In this document: positions 15,251 to 25,291 of the stretch, one piece after another
Numbering within the stretch: the first letter of the stretch is position 1
Layout: each line of letters starts with the position of its first letter
Origin: an uncultured Roseburia sp.
GTDB lineage: Bacteria; Bacillota; Clostridia; Lachnospirales; Lachnospiraceae
DNA length: 38,960 nucleotides
Direction: 5' to 3'
Assembly: GCA_947567625.1 (NCBI GenBank)
Contig: CANONN010000032.1
Span: forward strand, 1 to 38,960
The notes under the pieces: model-generated
What the model was told of the DNA's origin: nothing
Databases searched by the model: none
What the model saw: the letters and a program-made list of their open reading frames with translations, nothing else
Made by a program: the position numbers and the translations under genes

Positions 15251-16114
15251 CTACAGGATCAGCGGCCGCAGCAAGGCCATAATATCCATCACGACATCCG
15301 GTTTATTCATCGCATAGATGTGAATATCATTCTGGCCGTTTGCCAGCAAATCCGCTATCTGTGACACCGCATACAGGATTCCCGCCTGGCGCATTGATTC
15401 TGTATTGCCCTGATAGCGCTCTAACATTCTGCGAAAATGCTCCGGCACCGCCGTGGACGAAAGCTCAATCGTCCGCTCGATCTGGGAGGCCGTCGTGATC
15501 GGCATGATGCCCGCGAGAATCGGAACGGTAATCCCTGCCCCTCTTGCCCTGTCCCTGAATTCATAAAACAGCCGATTATCATAAAATAGCTGGGAAGTAA
15601 GGAAATCGGCGCCCAGCTCCTGCTTCCGCCTTAAATACTCCAAATCTGCTTCCATGCTCGCCGCCTCCGGGTGTCCCGTGGGATAACAGGCCGCACCGAT
15701 ACAAAAATCCCCTTTAGACTTGATATAGGCAATCAGATCAGTGGCATGGGAAAAATTCTCCGGCAGCACAAAATCGCCGTCCGCGGGGAGATCTCCGCGC
15801 AGCGCCAGGATGTTCTCGATCTTTTTCTCCTGAAGCTGCCCGATCACTTCATCAATCTTTCCCCGGCCGGCCGATACGCACGTCAGGTGCGCCAGCGCCG
15901 GGATTCCCTGACGTCCGATCTCTTCGGCGACCGACACGGTAAAATCACTGGCCCCGCCACCCGCGCCGTAAGTCACACTCATAAAATCCGGCCCGAGCGC
16001 TGCCATACGCCTTGCCGTCTGCTTTGTCTTTTCCAATCCCTCCCATTTTTTCGGAGGGAACATCTCAAAAGAAATCACCACTTTATTCTGTCTTAAAATG
16101 TCTGCAATTTTCAT
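15251..16114 (-). CDS. metF: 5,10-methylenetetrahydrofolate reductase
   Basis: A 287-residue FAD-dependent MetF that reduces methylene-THF to methyl-THF for methionine synthesis. It is a complete TIM barrel of normal length. Signature residues are E17 in ISFEMFPPK, the MSVTYGAGGG block (about 45-54), D108 in ILALRGDLP, and the FLTSQLFYDN and PILAGIMPI barrel strands. AAAGG precedes the ATG. It is the first non-tailocin gene to the right of the island and lies about 100 bases after the phosphofructokinase gene on the same strand. No metV-type zinc partner gene is next to it, so an acetogenic methyl-branch role is not supported here. Confidence 0.95.
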   Translation of the reverse strand: MKIADILRQNKVVISFEMFPPKKWEGLEKTKQTARRMAALGPDFMSVTYGAGGGASDFTVSVAEEIGRQGIPALAHLTCVSAGRGKIDEVIGQLQEKKIENILALRGDLPADGDFVLPENFSHATDLIAYIKSKGDFCIGAACYPTGHPEAASMEADLEYLRRKQELGADFLTSQLFYDNRLFYEFRDRARGAGITVPILAGIMPITTASQIERTIELSSTAVPEHFRRMLERYQGNTESMRQAGILYAVSQIADLLANGQNDIHIYAMNKPDVVMDIMALLRPLIL

Positions 16115-16137
16115 AATATCCTTTCACCGACGCACAA

Positions 16138-16156
16138 AGCGGCCAAAGTGGCCGCT
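16138..16156 (-). terminator. hairpin between phosphofructokinase gene and metF
   Basis: AGCGGCCA-CTT-TGGCCGCT on the minus strand, a perfect 8-bp GC-rich stem, followed by the short run TTTGTG. It is probably a weak or partial terminator, so metF may also be read from upstream. Confidence 0.5.
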
Positions 16157-16213
16157 CTGCAACATCATTTGCCGTATGGAAAGAAAGAAACTGTAAGTTT
16201 CCTCTCAGCAAGT

Positions 16214-17437
16214 CTAAAAGTTCACATTTAAATGTCTCGGCAGGCCATCCACCATAATCGGTGAGAGCTCCGCCTGAATCAGCGGGCGGATATAGTGAAT
16301 CAGCTCGTCGGTCACATAATCGTCGTCGGTAATCCACTCCAACGGTACTTTCTTCTCCACATTTGCGATATCGTGCACATCATGTGTCTCGGTGATACAC
16401 ATGTACGGGTCGTCAGAAATTCTCTTCAATACAACCACTCTGCCGCTCTCGCCCTCAAAGGCCGCCTTGACCGCGGCGCCGCCCACATTGAACGCCTCGG
16501 TGATATCGGTACGAGAAGTCATATGCGCCGCGCAGCGCTGCATGGTGGACAGCTCCACTGCACGCGTCTTGATGCCAAGCTCCGCGCCGATCTTGTTGGC
16601 GAGAAACTTCGCGGAACCGGCCAGCTGTTTGTGGCCGAACGCGTCCACAAATTCCACATGATCGGAAAGCTCAAACACATATCTGCCGTCCTCCACCTTG
16701 ATACCCTCGGAGACAGCGATCACCATCGAACGGCCGGCAACGCTGATCTTGCGCACACGCGCCATAAATCTATCAATATCAAACACTTTTTCGGGAAGAT
16801 AGATCATATCTACGCCCTCGCAGTCCTCGCCCTTGGCAAGCGCCGCGGATGCGGTCAGCCATCCGGCATTACGCCCCATGATCTCCACGATCGTGATCGT
16901 CGGATAATCATAAACCAGGCCGTCGCGGATGATCTCTTTCACCGTGGCCGCTATGTACTTCGCCGCGCTGCCAAAGCCCGGCGTATGGTCGGTCACTGCC
17001 AGGTCATTGTCGATGGTCTTTGGCACACCCATAAAACTGATATCGCTGTGTACCATAGCCGCGTAATCCGATAACTGCTTGATGGTGTCCATGGAGTCAT
17101 TGCCGCCGATATAGAAGAAATACTTGACGCCGAGCACATCGAGCTTGGCAAAAATCTTCTGATACGTCTCCTCGTTGCCCTCGATCTCCGGCAATTTGTA
17201 GCGGCAGGAACCCAGATAGGAGGACGGCGTTCTCTTGAGCAGATCAATATCAATATCGGTCTTGATTTTCTCTCCCAGATCGACATACTGATCATCCAGC
17301 AGTCCCTTAATCCCGTGCAGCATGCCGTATATCTTTTTCGCCCCCCTGTCTTTGGCCGTCTTAAACACCCCCAAAAGACTGGAATTGATTACCGATGTCG
17401 GTCCTCCCGACTGCCCCACAATTACATTTCCTGTCAT
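16214..17437 (-). CDS. pfp: pyrophosphate-type 6-phosphofructokinase
   Basis: A 407-residue group-II phosphofructokinase that phosphorylates fructose 6-phosphate in glycolysis. GQSGGPTSVINSS at the N-terminus binds the phosphoryl donor. The donor-site motif is GGNDS (D114 where ATP enzymes have Gly), and the catalytic loop is PKTIDND (K140, where ATP enzymes have Gly; D143 is the base). D114 together with K140 is the known mark of PPi-dependent enzymes, so PPi is the likely donor and the reaction reversible. Substrate motifs EIMGRNAGW and the C-terminal half look complete. AGGAAGG lies upstream of the ATG; no clear promoter was found in the 184-base gap to trmO. It is well conserved, and only donor choice is inferred. 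Confidence 0.9.
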   Translation of the reverse strand: MTGNVIVGQSGGPTSVINSSLLGVFKTAKDRGAKKIYGMLHGIKGLLDDQYVDLGEKIKTDIDIDLLKRTPSSYLGSCRYKLPEIEGNEETYQKIFAKLDVLGVKYFFYIGGNDSMDTIKQLSDYAAMVHSDISFMGVPKTIDNDLAVTDHTPGFGSAAKYIAATVKEIIRDGLVYDYPTITIVEIMGRNAGWLTASAALAKGEDCEGVDMIYLPEKVFDIDRFMARVRKISVAGRSMVIAVSEGIKVEDGRYVFELSDHVEFVDAFGHKQLAGSAKFLANKIGAELGIKTRAVELSTMQRCAAHMTSRTDITEAFNVGGAAVKAAFEGESGRVVVLKRISDDPYMCITETHDVHDIANVEKKVPLEWITDDDYVTDELIHYIRPLIQAELSPIMVDGLPRHLNVNF

Positions 17438-17621
17438 AGCACAATACCTTCCTTTCTCCTTTTTATAATATCACATCATGCCCTTCTTTGATATTCCCTT
17501 CACTCTAATTCAGACATTACTAAAATCCCGCTTAGGTTCAGGCAATCCATACTTCACGTTCCAAACAAGCTTACAAATTGCAACCTGCAAGTCTCGGCAT
17601 TACCCAATAAACAGTGTATTT

Positions 17622-18332
17622 TTAATCTTGTTTTAATTTTACAACCTCCGTTACATGCACAACATCGTCTTTCACATAAAAGTGCACGTCATAGCCGGCA
17701 AACGACACCCCGTACTGTCTCGCGGCGTCATTGTGATAGGAGGGGCGCGGGTCCTGCTCCAACACTTTTACAACCGCTTTTTGCTTTTCCCTGGGAAAGA
17801 TCTGTAACAGCTCCTCTGGAAAATCCACGCGAAGCGCATAATCTTCCACCCCCGCCGCAAAACCGCCCACCGCGTCCGCATGGCAGTCACAGTAGGGCAG
17901 ATACGGCTTAATATCATAGATCGGCGTGCCATCCCGCATATCTGCCCCCGCGACATACAGAATCGGCCCTTCCCCGGTCTGTGTAATCCCCTCCAGCTTT
18001 ACAGAGGAGAGACCGATACCGTTTGGCCGAAACGGCGAGCGGGTGGCAAAAACCCCCATATGCGTGTTGCCGCCCAGACGGGGCGGCTTCACCGTGGCAG
18101 ACCAATGTTTTCTCTTTTCCATGTCAAACTGCCAGAGCAGCCAGATATAATTAAAACCCTCCAGCCCCTTTACAATCTCCGGTGCGCGGTATTCCGGCGC
18201 AAACACAATGCGCCCCGTAAGCTCCGGCACCAGACCGCTCTGGCGCGGAATCCCAAACTTCTCCGGAAAATCCGTATAAATATGAGCAATAATCTTGATC
18301 TCGCTCCCTGCCTTTCCGTTGTGCCGCAGCAC
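17622..18332 (-). CDS. trmO: tRNA (t6A37) N6-methyltransferase TrmO
   Basis: A 236-residue TrmO/TsaA (UPF0066) beta-barrel protein that methylates t6A37 in tRNA-Thr with S-adenosylmethionine. Core motifs are TDFPEKFGIPRQSGL, EYRAPEIVKGLEGFNYIWLL, and the SAM-site block MGVFATRSPFRPNGIGLSSV. The C-terminal extension (PSYHNDAARQYGVSFAGYDV) is typical of clostridial members. The only available start is a GTG at 18330-18332: a TAA lies two codons upstream, and the next methionine is far inside the domain. That GTG lies within the last copy of the secA-derived repeat array and lacks a good ribosome site. The original start region may have been replaced by the repeats. Confidence 0.9.
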   Translation of the reverse strand: MLRHNGKAGSEIKIIAHIYTDFPEKFGIPRQSGLVPELTGRIVFAPEYRAPEIVKGLEGFNYIWLLWQFDMEKRKHWSATVKPPRLGGNTHMGVFATRSPFRPNGIGLSSVKLEGITQTGEGPILYVAGADMRDGTPIYDIKPYLPYCDCHADAVGGFAAGVEDYALRVDFPEELLQIFPREKQKAVVKVLEQDPRPSYHNDAARQYGVSFAGYDVHFYVKDDVVHVTEVVKLKQD

Positions 18333-18524
18333 TGCTTATACTTTCTGACGCTACGCCATCCTGCCGCAGCATTGCTTGTACTTTCCTGACGCTATGCCAT
18401 CCTGCCGCGGCACTGCTTTACTTTTCTGACGCTTTGCCATCCTGCCCGCAGCACTGCTTGTACTTTCTGACGCTACGCCATCCTGCCGCAGCACTGTTTA
18501 TACTTTTTGCCGCTGCCGCACGGA
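18323..18524. repeat. five tandem 40-41 bp copies of the secA 3' end
   Basis: Copies start at 18323, 18363, 18404, 18444 and 18485 with lengths 40, 41, 40 and 41, plus the parental copy. Each reads like GCCGCAGCACTGCTTGTACT then TTCTGACGCTACGCCATCCT on the plus strand. The copy at 18485 is coding: it specifies the last residues of SecA (KKYKQCCGR). The other four lie beyond the secA stop and fill the gap to trmO, giving trmO its GTG start. They differ from each other at a few positions, so they are not very recent. Confidence 0.9.
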
Positions 18525-21043
18525 CAGGGGTCGTTTGGATAAACCTTGGCCTCCGCGCGCCGCTTCGGCGCCCTTGCCGCGGTCTCATCCTTGTTGGTTC
18601 CCGTCACCTTCGCCACCTGCTCACGCTCGACCTTCTGTTCGATCTTGACATGGTACAGCAACCGTATGGTATCCTCCTGAATATTCGCAGTCATCTCGTC
18701 AAACATATCGAAGCCGGACATCTTATATTCCACCAGCGGGTCGCGCTGGCCGTATGCCTGCAGGCCAATTCCCTGGCGAAGCTGTTCCATATCGTCGATA
18801 TGATCCATCCACTTGCGGTCGATCACCTTTAAGAGCACCACGCGCTCCAGCTCCCGGAACTGCTCGGGCTCCTGAAACTCTGTCTCTTTGGCCTCGTAAA
18901 TCTTGACCGCGCGCTCTTTTAACATGTGCTTCAACTCTTTGTTGTTGTGAACCGTCTCGATATCCTCCGGCGTGATCGGCTCCATCGGAATCATAGAAGT
19001 TAAAAGTTGATTTAATTCATTGAGATTCCACTCTTCTTTTGGGATATCCGACGAGAGGCAAGTGTCCACGCAGCTCTCCACGCGGTCGGTGATCATCTTA
19101 AATACCGCATCGCGCATGTTCTCTCCGTTGAGAACGCGCAGGCGCTCTTTATAGATGATCTCTCTCTGGTCATTCATCACCTGGTCATATTCTAAGAGAT
19201 TCTTGCGGATGCCAAAGTTATTGCTCTCGATCTTCTTCTGCGCTTTTTCGATCGCGGAGGTGAGCATCTTGTGCTGAATCTGCTCATTCTCCGGCACGCC
19301 GAGCGTATTAAAAATGCTCATGAGTTTCTCGGAACCAAACAGGCGCATCAAATCGTCCTCGAGTGAGATAAAGAACTGTGACTCACCCGGGTCTCCCTGA
19401 CGCCCGGAACGTCCGCGCAGCTGATTGTCAATACGCCTCGACTCGTGGCGCTCCGTGCCGATAATCTTGAGTCCCCCGGCCGCCTTGGCCTCATCGTCGA
19501 GCTTGATATCCGTACCGCGCCCGGCCATGTTGGTGGCAATCGTCACCGCGCCGTGCGCGCCCGCGCCGGCCACAATCTCCGCCTCCATCTCATGAAACTT
19601 GGCATTCAGCACCGTGTGCGGGATGCCCGCCCGCTTCAACAGGCCGCTGATTAACTCGGAAGTCTCGATGGTGATCGTGCCCACTAACACCGGCTGCCCC
19701 TTCTCGTGGGCCTCCTGCACCGACTCCACAACGGCGTTAAACTTTTCTTTCTTTGTCTTATAGACCACATCCTGCATGTCGATACGCGCAACCGGACGGT
19801 TGGTCGGAATCTCGATGACGTCCATACCGTAGATATCGCGGAACTCTTTCTCCTCCGTCAGCGCCGTACCGGTCATGCCGGCCTTCTTTTCAAATTTATT
19901 AAAGAAATTCTGGAACGTGATCGTAGCCAGCGTCTTGCTCTCGCGCTTTACTTTCACATGCTCCTTGGCCTCGATCGCCTGATGCAGGCCGTCGGAATAA
20001 CGGCGCCCCGGCATAATACGCCCGGTAAACTCATCGACGATCATGACCTGATCGTCCGTCACCACATAATCCTGATCGCGGAACATCAGATTGTGCGCGC
20101 GCAGCGCCAGTATCACGTTGTGCTGAATCTCAAGATTTTCGGCGTCGGCAAGGTTTTCGATCTTAAAAAACTGCTCGACCTTCTTCACGCCGTCCTGCGT
20201 CAGGCTCACCACCTTGTCCTTCTCGTTGACGATAAAATCTCCGGTCTCCTCCTGCTCTACCCCCATGATGGCATCCATTTTGGAGTACTCGGGTATATCC
20301 TCGCCGCGCTTCATCTGGGTAGCCAGAATATCGCACGCCTCGTACAGCCTCGTCGACTTGCCGCTCTGCCCGGAAATAATAAGCGGCGTCCGCGCCTCGT
20401 CGATTAACACAGAGTCCACCTCGTCGATGATGGCATAATGGAGGGAGCGCTGCACTAACTGTTCCTTATAGATCACCATATTGTCGCGCAGATAATCAAA
20501 GCCCAACTCATTGTTAGTGACATAAGTAATATCACAGTTATACGCCTCTCTGCGCTCGTCGTTGTTCATGGAATTTAACACGACGCCGACTTTTAAGCCC
20601 AAAAATTCGTGCACCTGTCCCATCCACTCCGCGTCACGCTTTGCCAGATAGTCATTGACGGTGACGATGCAGACGCCTTTTTCTTCCAGCGCATTAAGAT
20701 AGGCAGGCAAAGTGGAAACCAGCGTCTTACCTTCACCGGTGCGCATCTCGGCGATACGCCCCTGATGCAGAATAATCCCGCCGATGATCTGCACCCGGTA
20801 GTGCTCCATCCCCAGGACACGCCTTGCCGCCTCGCGGACCGTAGCAAATGCCTCGGGCAGAAGATCATCCAGCGTCTCGCCCTTGCCAAGACGGTCTTTA
20901 AACTCTTTCGTCTTCGCTTTCAGCTCCTCGTCCGGCATCTTACCCATGGCCTCACGGTAAGACTCCACTTTATCTACCAGCGGTTTGATACGCTTTAACT
21001 CGCGCTCGCTGTGGGTTCCAAAAATCTTCGTTATTGCACTCAT
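18473..21043 (-). CDS. secA: preprotein translocase ATPase SecA
   Basis: An 856-residue motor ATPase that drives proteins through SecYEG. The start is ATG at 21041-21043, with AGGAG six bases upstream; the longer frame from 21073 has no such site. Features are Walker A in [12 protein letters not shown] (about 99-109), helicase [25 protein letters not shown] as Walker B, the preprotein cross-linking region, helicase VI motifs [12 protein letters not shown] and [13 protein letters not shown], the helical scaffold, and a C-terminal zinc SEC-C motif ([14 protein letters not shown]). The last residues RMA and the stop lie where the tandem repeats begin. Length and motifs are normal for the housekeeping copy. 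Confidence 0.97.
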   Translation of the reverse strand: MSAITKIFGTHSERELKRIKPLVDKVESYREAMGKMPDEELKAKTKEFKDRLGKGETLDDLLPEAFATVREAARRVLGMEHYRVQIIGGIILHQGRIAEMRTGEGKTLVSTLPAYLNALEEKGVCIVTVNDYLAKRDAEWMGQVHEFLGLKVGVVLNSMNNDERREAYNCDITYVTNNELGFDYLRDNMVIYKEQLVQRSLHYAIIDEVDSVLIDEARTPLIISGQSGKSTRLYEACDILATQMKRGEDIPEYSKMDAIMGVEQEETGDFIVNEKDKVVSLTQDGVKKVEQFFKIENLADAENLEIQHNVILALRAHNLMFRDQDYVVTDDQVMIVDEFTGRIMPGRRYSDGLHQAIEAKEHVKVKRESKTLATITFQNFFNKFEKKAGMTGTALTEEKEFRDIYGMDVIEIPTNRPVARIDMQDVVYKTKKEKFNAVVESVQEAHEKGQPVLVGTITIETSELISGLLKRAGIPHTVLNAKFHEMEAEIVAGAGAHGAVTIATNMAGRGTDIKLDDEAKAAGGLKIIGTERHESRRIDNQLRGRSGRQGDPGESQFFISLEDDLMRLFGSEKLMSIFNTLGVPENEQIQHKMLTSAIEKAQKKIESNNFGIRKNLLEYDQVMNDQREIIYKERLRVLNGENMRDAVFKMITDRVESCVDTCLSSDIPKEEWNLNELNQLLTSMIPMEPITPEDIETVHNNKELKHMLKERAVKIYEAKETEFQEPEQFRELERVVLLKVIDRKWMDHIDDMEQLRQGIGLQAYGQRDPLVEYKMSGFDMFDEMTANIQEDTIRLLYHVKIEQKVEREQVAKVTGTNKDETAARAPKRRAEAKVYPNDPCPCGSGKKYKQCCGRMA

Positions 21044-21111
21044 GTAATCTCCTATTCCTGTCCGGGAAAACAATCCTTCTTCATATTACAGTATTCCCGC
21101 ATATTATTTTA

Positions 21112-21140
21112 ATTGTACCACTTTCCTGCCATTATCACAA
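21112..21140 (-). promoter_or_regulatory. sigma-A promoter of secA
   Basis: TTGTGA (21140-21135), 17 bases, TACAAT (21117-21112) on the minus strand, about 70 bases before the secA start. Confidence 0.65.
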
Positions 21141-21244
21141 TATAACGGTTCTGAACTGATTGTAAAATTTTTGTAAACAGCTGCCATATGCGTCAAAAGG
21201 TCGCACAAAAATCCCGAACAATCCTTAAATTTACGTCATATTTT

Positions 21245-23329
21245 CTAAATATCCAGCACACCAAAAATCTCTTTCAGATGATAATACCATACCGGCTGGT
21301 AGTTCTGATAATCTCCGACCACATAGGGCGAGAGAATCGTCAAAAGGCAATATATCACCGTAATACCGGCTAAAACCGCCAGAACTTTATACCAAAATAT
21401 GCCGGTACTTCCGGCGGGACATTCCGCCTGCTTGTTCGAGTGCCCGTCGAGCAACGTAAATATCACAACAAAAGACGCCAGATAGAAAAAAATCGCAAAG
21501 TCCGCCATATATCTCGTCAAAACGCCCGCCATCTGCACATCGGCGCAGGCAATGACCACACCGCCGGCCAGGCTGACGACAGCAAACAACAACGCCTTCT
21601 TCTCCCGCAGCTTCGCCCGGAAACGATATAAAAGAAAGCAGGGCCACAAAATCAGATTCGTCGCAAAGATGCCGCCTATGCCCGATTCCTGTATGGTAAT
21701 TCCCTGGTAAGCGGTATTAATCCATGTCGTCCCCAGATAGGGAAACTCGACGTCGAGCGTCGGAAGTTTAAACAAAAACGACCATAACCCGGCGATCATT
21801 CTCGCCATATGGATGCCGCGGAATCTCATATCATTCGTCGTCAGATTGTAGGCAGCGCCAAAATCAAACGGAGAGCCGAATCTCGCATAATTGTACCACA
21901 TCAGCATCAGCGCAATCACCAGATAGGGGATACAAAAGGCCGCGAGAAACAGCGCATGTTTGCCGCAACCCTTTTTCTTCCGAACATCCGCTAACATCTC
22001 TTTGAGCTTTTCTCCAAAAACCGGCAGTGCCAGAAAACTTCCCATCAAAAGCTGCGGGCGGCATCCCGCGACCAGCGCCATACAGACAGACCCCAGCAGA
22101 ACCTTCCAGATCACGCACTGCCCGTTTTCCTTCACCGAGCTCAACCACAGATACAGCCCCCACACGGTAAAGCATACTGCGGACATAATCGCCAGATTAT
22201 AGATGCAGACACGTTTTGCAAAAATCAACGTCCCGATTCCCAGCGTAAAGGTAACCAAAAACAGATAATACAGCTTTTCCGGCAGCCTGATGCAAAATCT
22301 TTTGACCAGCGCATCCAGCAGCAGATATGCGCCCACAATGAGCGGCAGCAGGAAAATTAGGTAGGCTGCGATATGCGGCAAATCCTGCCCGGTCAGCAGA
22401 AAATAGGGCAGATAGGTGAGCACAACGGGAACCACGCCAAAGTACACATACAGCTTGCCTTCAAAATAAGCATAATCCCACTGATATCCCGAAATCCCCA
22501 GTTCCGAGAGTTCCGTGCTGTCATAAGGATTATCCGCCGCCAGCAAACGCTCGTCCACTTCAATGTCCAAAGAAACCATCCCCTGCGCCAGGGCGTGCGT
22601 CAAATCCGTATATTTATCCATCGTTCGCCGCCCGTTGGCATCGTCTCCAGCCAATGTCAGCGGGAGGATAAACGCAAGGGTCAATACGCACAGTCCTACG
22701 GCAATACCTCTCTGCCGCCTTTCCCCAGACTGGCGGAATGAAAGATACGGCCGGAAAAAAAGCGCCCTGCCGATCAGATAAAGAAGATACATCAACACCA
22801 CGCGCCAGACGGAAAAGAACAGCGGGACACGGGGGTTGAGCACAAGGTCCTTCACACAGACCGTCGTATTTTCCTCCCCCGGAAACTCGATTCTCAGCGA
22901 TTTCAAGTCGCCGTAAGGGTAAAGCGAAATATAATCCAGCTTTTGCAGCCTCGAGGAGATCACACGGGACGAGGTAGAATAGTAAGCTTTTCTCCCCTCG
23001 TCGGCCATTTGAAACCGAATCTTTAGGACATCCAGCCGTTCCTCTTTGTCGGTTTCTATATTTACATAGATATTTTTAATTTCCTGGTCAATCTCTCTGA
23101 TCTCCAAAAACGAGCCCGATTCCAGATAAAAATCCTCGTCAAAGGATAACAGTTCTCCCGTCTGTGTAAACACTTCCTCCGCCTCAATTGGCTCATGGCC
23201 CAATGAAAGCCAGAAAGAACGGTTCCACAAAAAAATCTCAATCAGCATCACCAGCGCTGCCGCAATGGCATACCTTACCCAAACAGGTTTCCCCCCGACG
23301 ATCTGTTTTATGTTTTCGTTCTTCATCAT
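21245..23329 (-). CDS. polytopic membrane protein, GT-C-like glycosyltransferase
   Basis: A 694-residue integral membrane protein. One membrane span (about 18-40) is followed by an outer domain (about 45-165) rich in beta sequence and charged residues, then ten or more spans. The loop after the third span has acidic residues at the membrane surface (AGDDANGRRTMDKY, then DIEVDERLLAADNPYD), where GT-C enzymes keep their catalytic carboxylates. Its gene follows a GT2 gene by one base. Known pairs of this kind work in two steps: the GT2 loads a sugar on polyprenyl phosphate and the GT-C protein moves it to a wall polymer or protein outside the cell. The acceptor is unknown. I do not recognise the exact family. 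Confidence 0.6.
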   Translation of the reverse strand: MMKNENIKQIVGGKPVWVRYAIAAALVMLIEIFLWNRSFWLSLGHEPIEAEEVFTQTGELLSFDEDFYLESGSFLEIREIDQEIKNIYVNIETDKEERLDVLKIRFQMADEGRKAYYSTSSRVISSRLQKLDYISLYPYGDLKSLRIEFPGEENTTVCVKDLVLNPRVPLFFSVWRVVLMYLLYLIGRALFFRPYLSFRQSGERRQRGIAVGLCVLTLAFILPLTLAGDDANGRRTMDKYTDLTHALAQGMVSLDIEVDERLLAADNPYDSTELSELGISGYQWDYAYFEGKLYVYFGVVPVVLTYLPYFLLTGQDLPHIAAYLIFLLPLIVGAYLLLDALVKRFCIRLPEKLYYLFLVTFTLGIGTLIFAKRVCIYNLAIMSAVCFTVWGLYLWLSSVKENGQCVIWKVLLGSVCMALVAGCRPQLLMGSFLALPVFGEKLKEMLADVRKKKGCGKHALFLAAFCIPYLVIALMLMWYNYARFGSPFDFGAAYNLTTNDMRFRGIHMARMIAGLWSFLFKLPTLDVEFPYLGTTWINTAYQGITIQESGIGGIFATNLILWPCFLLYRFRAKLREKKALLFAVVSLAGGVVIACADVQMAGVLTRYMADFAIFFYLASFVVIFTLLDGHSNKQAECPAGSTGIFWYKVLAVLAGITVIYCLLTILSPYVVGDYQNYQPVWYYHLKEIFGVLDI

Positions 23330-23330
23330 G

Positions 23331-24278
23331 TTACCTGGCCCCCTGTCTTTGTCTCTGCAATTCCATCACCAGCATCAGCCGAAACTCAAATTCCCGGCGT
23401 TCTTTCTGGCGTATGGAGTCTAACACCATACCGTTAAAAAACGATAAAATGGCGGCGATCGCCACGAACCCGCAGACAATCAACGTCGGAAACCGCTCCA
23501 CCAGCCCCGTCCGACAGTACGGTATCCAGACGGCAGGCACAAACACCGCCAGATCGGCCAGCAGGAAGCACAGCGCCAGCATGGCAAAAAACTGCATGGG
23601 CCGATAATTGCGAAACAAATGAAAGATCGTCTTTAACACCTTGATTCCGTCGCCGAACGTGTTCAGCTTTGACTGGCTGCCGCTCGGGCGGTCACGGTAA
23701 TCGACGATCACGTTCTCCACCGCCATATTCATGGAGATCGCATGAATCGTCATCTCCGTCTCAATCTCAAAACCCTTTGAGAGTACCGGAAAGCTCTTCA
23801 CAAAGCGATAACTGAACGCCCGGTAACCGGTCATGATATCCTTGATATCGCTCTTAAAAATATGGTTGACGCAGGCACGCACAATCGAATTACCAAAATT
23901 GTGGAACGGCCGTTTATTCTCCTCAAAATAAGTGGAGGAAAGCCGATCCCCCACCACCATATCCGTTTTTTTCTCCAAAACACACGCCGCCATCTCTGCA
24001 GCCGCCTCGGCCGGATAAGTGTCGTCCCCGTCCGTCAAAATATAACACTCGGCCTCGATTTCGTGAAACATGCGCCGCACGACATTTCCCTTGCCCTGCT
24101 GATATTCATAGCACACGATGGCTCCCGCCTCTTTTGCGCATACGTCCGTGCCGTCCGTCGAATTGTTGTCATAAACATATATGTGCGCCCCCGGCAGAGC
24201 GCGTTTGAAATCCTCCACTACCTTTCGGACTGTCTTTGCCTCATTGTAGCAGGGAACCAATACCGCAATCTTATCCAT
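23331..24278 (-). CDS. family 2 glycosyltransferase, DPM1/GtrB-like, membrane-anchored
   Basis: A 315-residue enzyme. Residues 1-225 are a GT-A domain with PCYNEAKTV near the N-terminus, YDNNSTDGT for nucleotide binding, and the metal-binding DGDD (D83, D85) in ILTDGDDTYPAE. MTGYRAFSYRF and GFEIETEMTIHA are typical of the polyprenyl-phosphate transferase class. Two membrane spans follow (about 233-258 and 270-292), as in GtrB. It should make a polyprenyl-phosphate sugar on the inner face for the GT-C-like protein encoded directly after it. A GGGAG ribosome site precedes the ATG, and a sigma-A promoter lies about 65-95 bases upstream. Confidence 0.85.
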   Translation of the reverse strand: MDKIAVLVPCYNEAKTVRKVVEDFKRALPGAHIYVYDNNSTDGTDVCAKEAGAIVCYEYQQGKGNVVRRMFHEIEAECYILTDGDDTYPAEAAAEMAACVLEKKTDMVVGDRLSSTYFEENKRPFHNFGNSIVRACVNHIFKSDIKDIMTGYRAFSYRFVKSFPVLSKGFEIETEMTIHAISMNMAVENVIVDYRDRPSGSQSKLNTFGDGIKVLKTIFHLFRNYRPMQFFAMLALCFLLADLAVFVPAVWIPYCRTGLVERFPTLIVCGFVAIAAILSFFNGMVLDSIRQKERREFEFRLMLVMELQRQRQGAR

Positions 24279-24343
24279 GAAACTTCTCCCTCATCCGTAT
24301 GACAGGATATCGCATTTAATTTATATCCAATACACCATATAGG

Positions 24344-24372
24344 ATTATAGCAAATAATCGCGGCTCTGTCAT
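24344..24372 (-). promoter_or_regulatory. sigma-A promoter of the glycosyltransferase operon
   Basis: ATGACA (24372-24367), 17 bases, TATAAT (24349-24344) on the minus strand, back to back with the dpaA promoter. Confidence 0.7.
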
Positions 24373-24394
24373 CCTATTTTTGCTGCCGGAAATA

Positions 24395-24423
24395 CACCAA
24401 AAGCCTTTCTGCCCCATATAATA
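24395..24423 (+). promoter_or_regulatory. sigma-K-like promoter of dpaAB
   Basis: CACC (24395-24398), 16 bases, CATATAATA (24415-24423). This fits the mother-cell sigma-K pattern mACm-N16-CATANNNTA. Dipicolinate synthase is a sigma-K gene in Bacillus, which supports the call. Confidence 0.7.
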
Positions 24424-24445
24424 AGGTGAAGGGAGCGTAAAGCTT

Positions 24446-25273
24446 ATGGAAAAACAGACAATTCTTTTTATCAGTGATATGCGTCAGGTATATCTGGCAG
24501 AAATTTTGACGAAAAAGGGGCTGGATGTGCGCTGCCTGGATATCAGAAACAGCGATTCGGTGACAGAACAGCTGGCAAAATTAAAAGGCTTTCTCAAGGA
24601 AGCGGATCTGTTGATTCTTCCGATTCCGGTGACAAAGGTCCCGGAGAAAGAGCTTCAGAATATATTAAATAAATATTTGACAAACGAAACGCGGGTGCTC
24701 GGAGGCTGTTTTTCCAAAAATCAACTAGAGTTTTTTGAAAACAGGGGCATCCGGTATCTTGATTTTATGGAAGACGAGACGGTGACGGAGGAAAACGCCG
24801 TCGCCACGGCGGAAGGCGTCATCGCCGAGCTGGTGCGGCTGAGCCCCTACAATATCAATGAGGCAAAAATCATCGTCACAGGCTACGGCCATTGCGGCAG
24901 GGTGATCGCCAAAAAACTGCGCGCGCTCGGCGCCCGCGTCACCGTACTTGCGAGACGGCGGGATGCGCGAAAAGAGGCGAAAGAAGACGGATTTTATGCG
25001 GCGGATTTTGCCTTTGGCCCGGAGGAGGCCATGGGCGCGGCGATGTTAATCAACACGGTTCCCGCTATGGTGGTGACGCGCACGATGATAAAGGAACTCC
25101 CGCGCGATGCCTGTATCCTTGATATTGCATCGAAGCCGGGCGGAACGGATTTCGCGTGTGCGAAAGAGCTTGGCATTGAAACGGAGCTTGCGCTGGGGCT
25201 TCCGGGCAAATATTCCCCGAAAGAGAGCGCCTGTATCTTAAACCGCGCCATCGAGAGATTTGTGAACGGATAG
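24446..25273 (+). CDS. dpaA: dipicolinate synthase subunit A
   Basis: A 275-residue SpoVFA/DpaA. With subunit B it oxidises dihydrodipicolinate to dipicolinic acid in the mother cell; the acid is then packed into the spore core for heat resistance. The N-terminal part (about 1-130) is the family-specific DpaA_N domain. A Rossmann NAD(P) site follows (IIVTGYGHCGRVIAKKLRAL, about 142-161), and the late block DIASKPGGTDFACAKELGIE with ALGLPGKYSP is highly typical. GGGAG precedes the ATG. The gene lies 18 bases before dpaB on the same transcript. Confidence 0.95.
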   Translation: MEKQTILFISDMRQVYLAEILTKKGLDVRCLDIRNSDSVTEQLAKLKGFLKEADLLILPIPVTKVPEKELQNILNKYLTNETRVLGGCFSKNQLEFFENRGIRYLDFMEDETVTEENAVATAEGVIAELVRLSPYNINEAKIIVTGYGHCGRVIAKKLRALGARVTVLARRRDARKEAKEDGFYAADFAFGPEEAMGAAMLINTVPAMVVTRTMIKELPRDACILDIASKPGGTDFACAKELGIETELALGLPGKYSPKESACILNRAIERFVNG

Positions 25274-25291
25274 AAGTTGGAGGAAGTGGTT

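Noticed and set aside
18323-18524. CRISPR array
   Set aside because: The units are head-to-tail with no unique spacers, are derived from the secA tail, and no cas gene is present.
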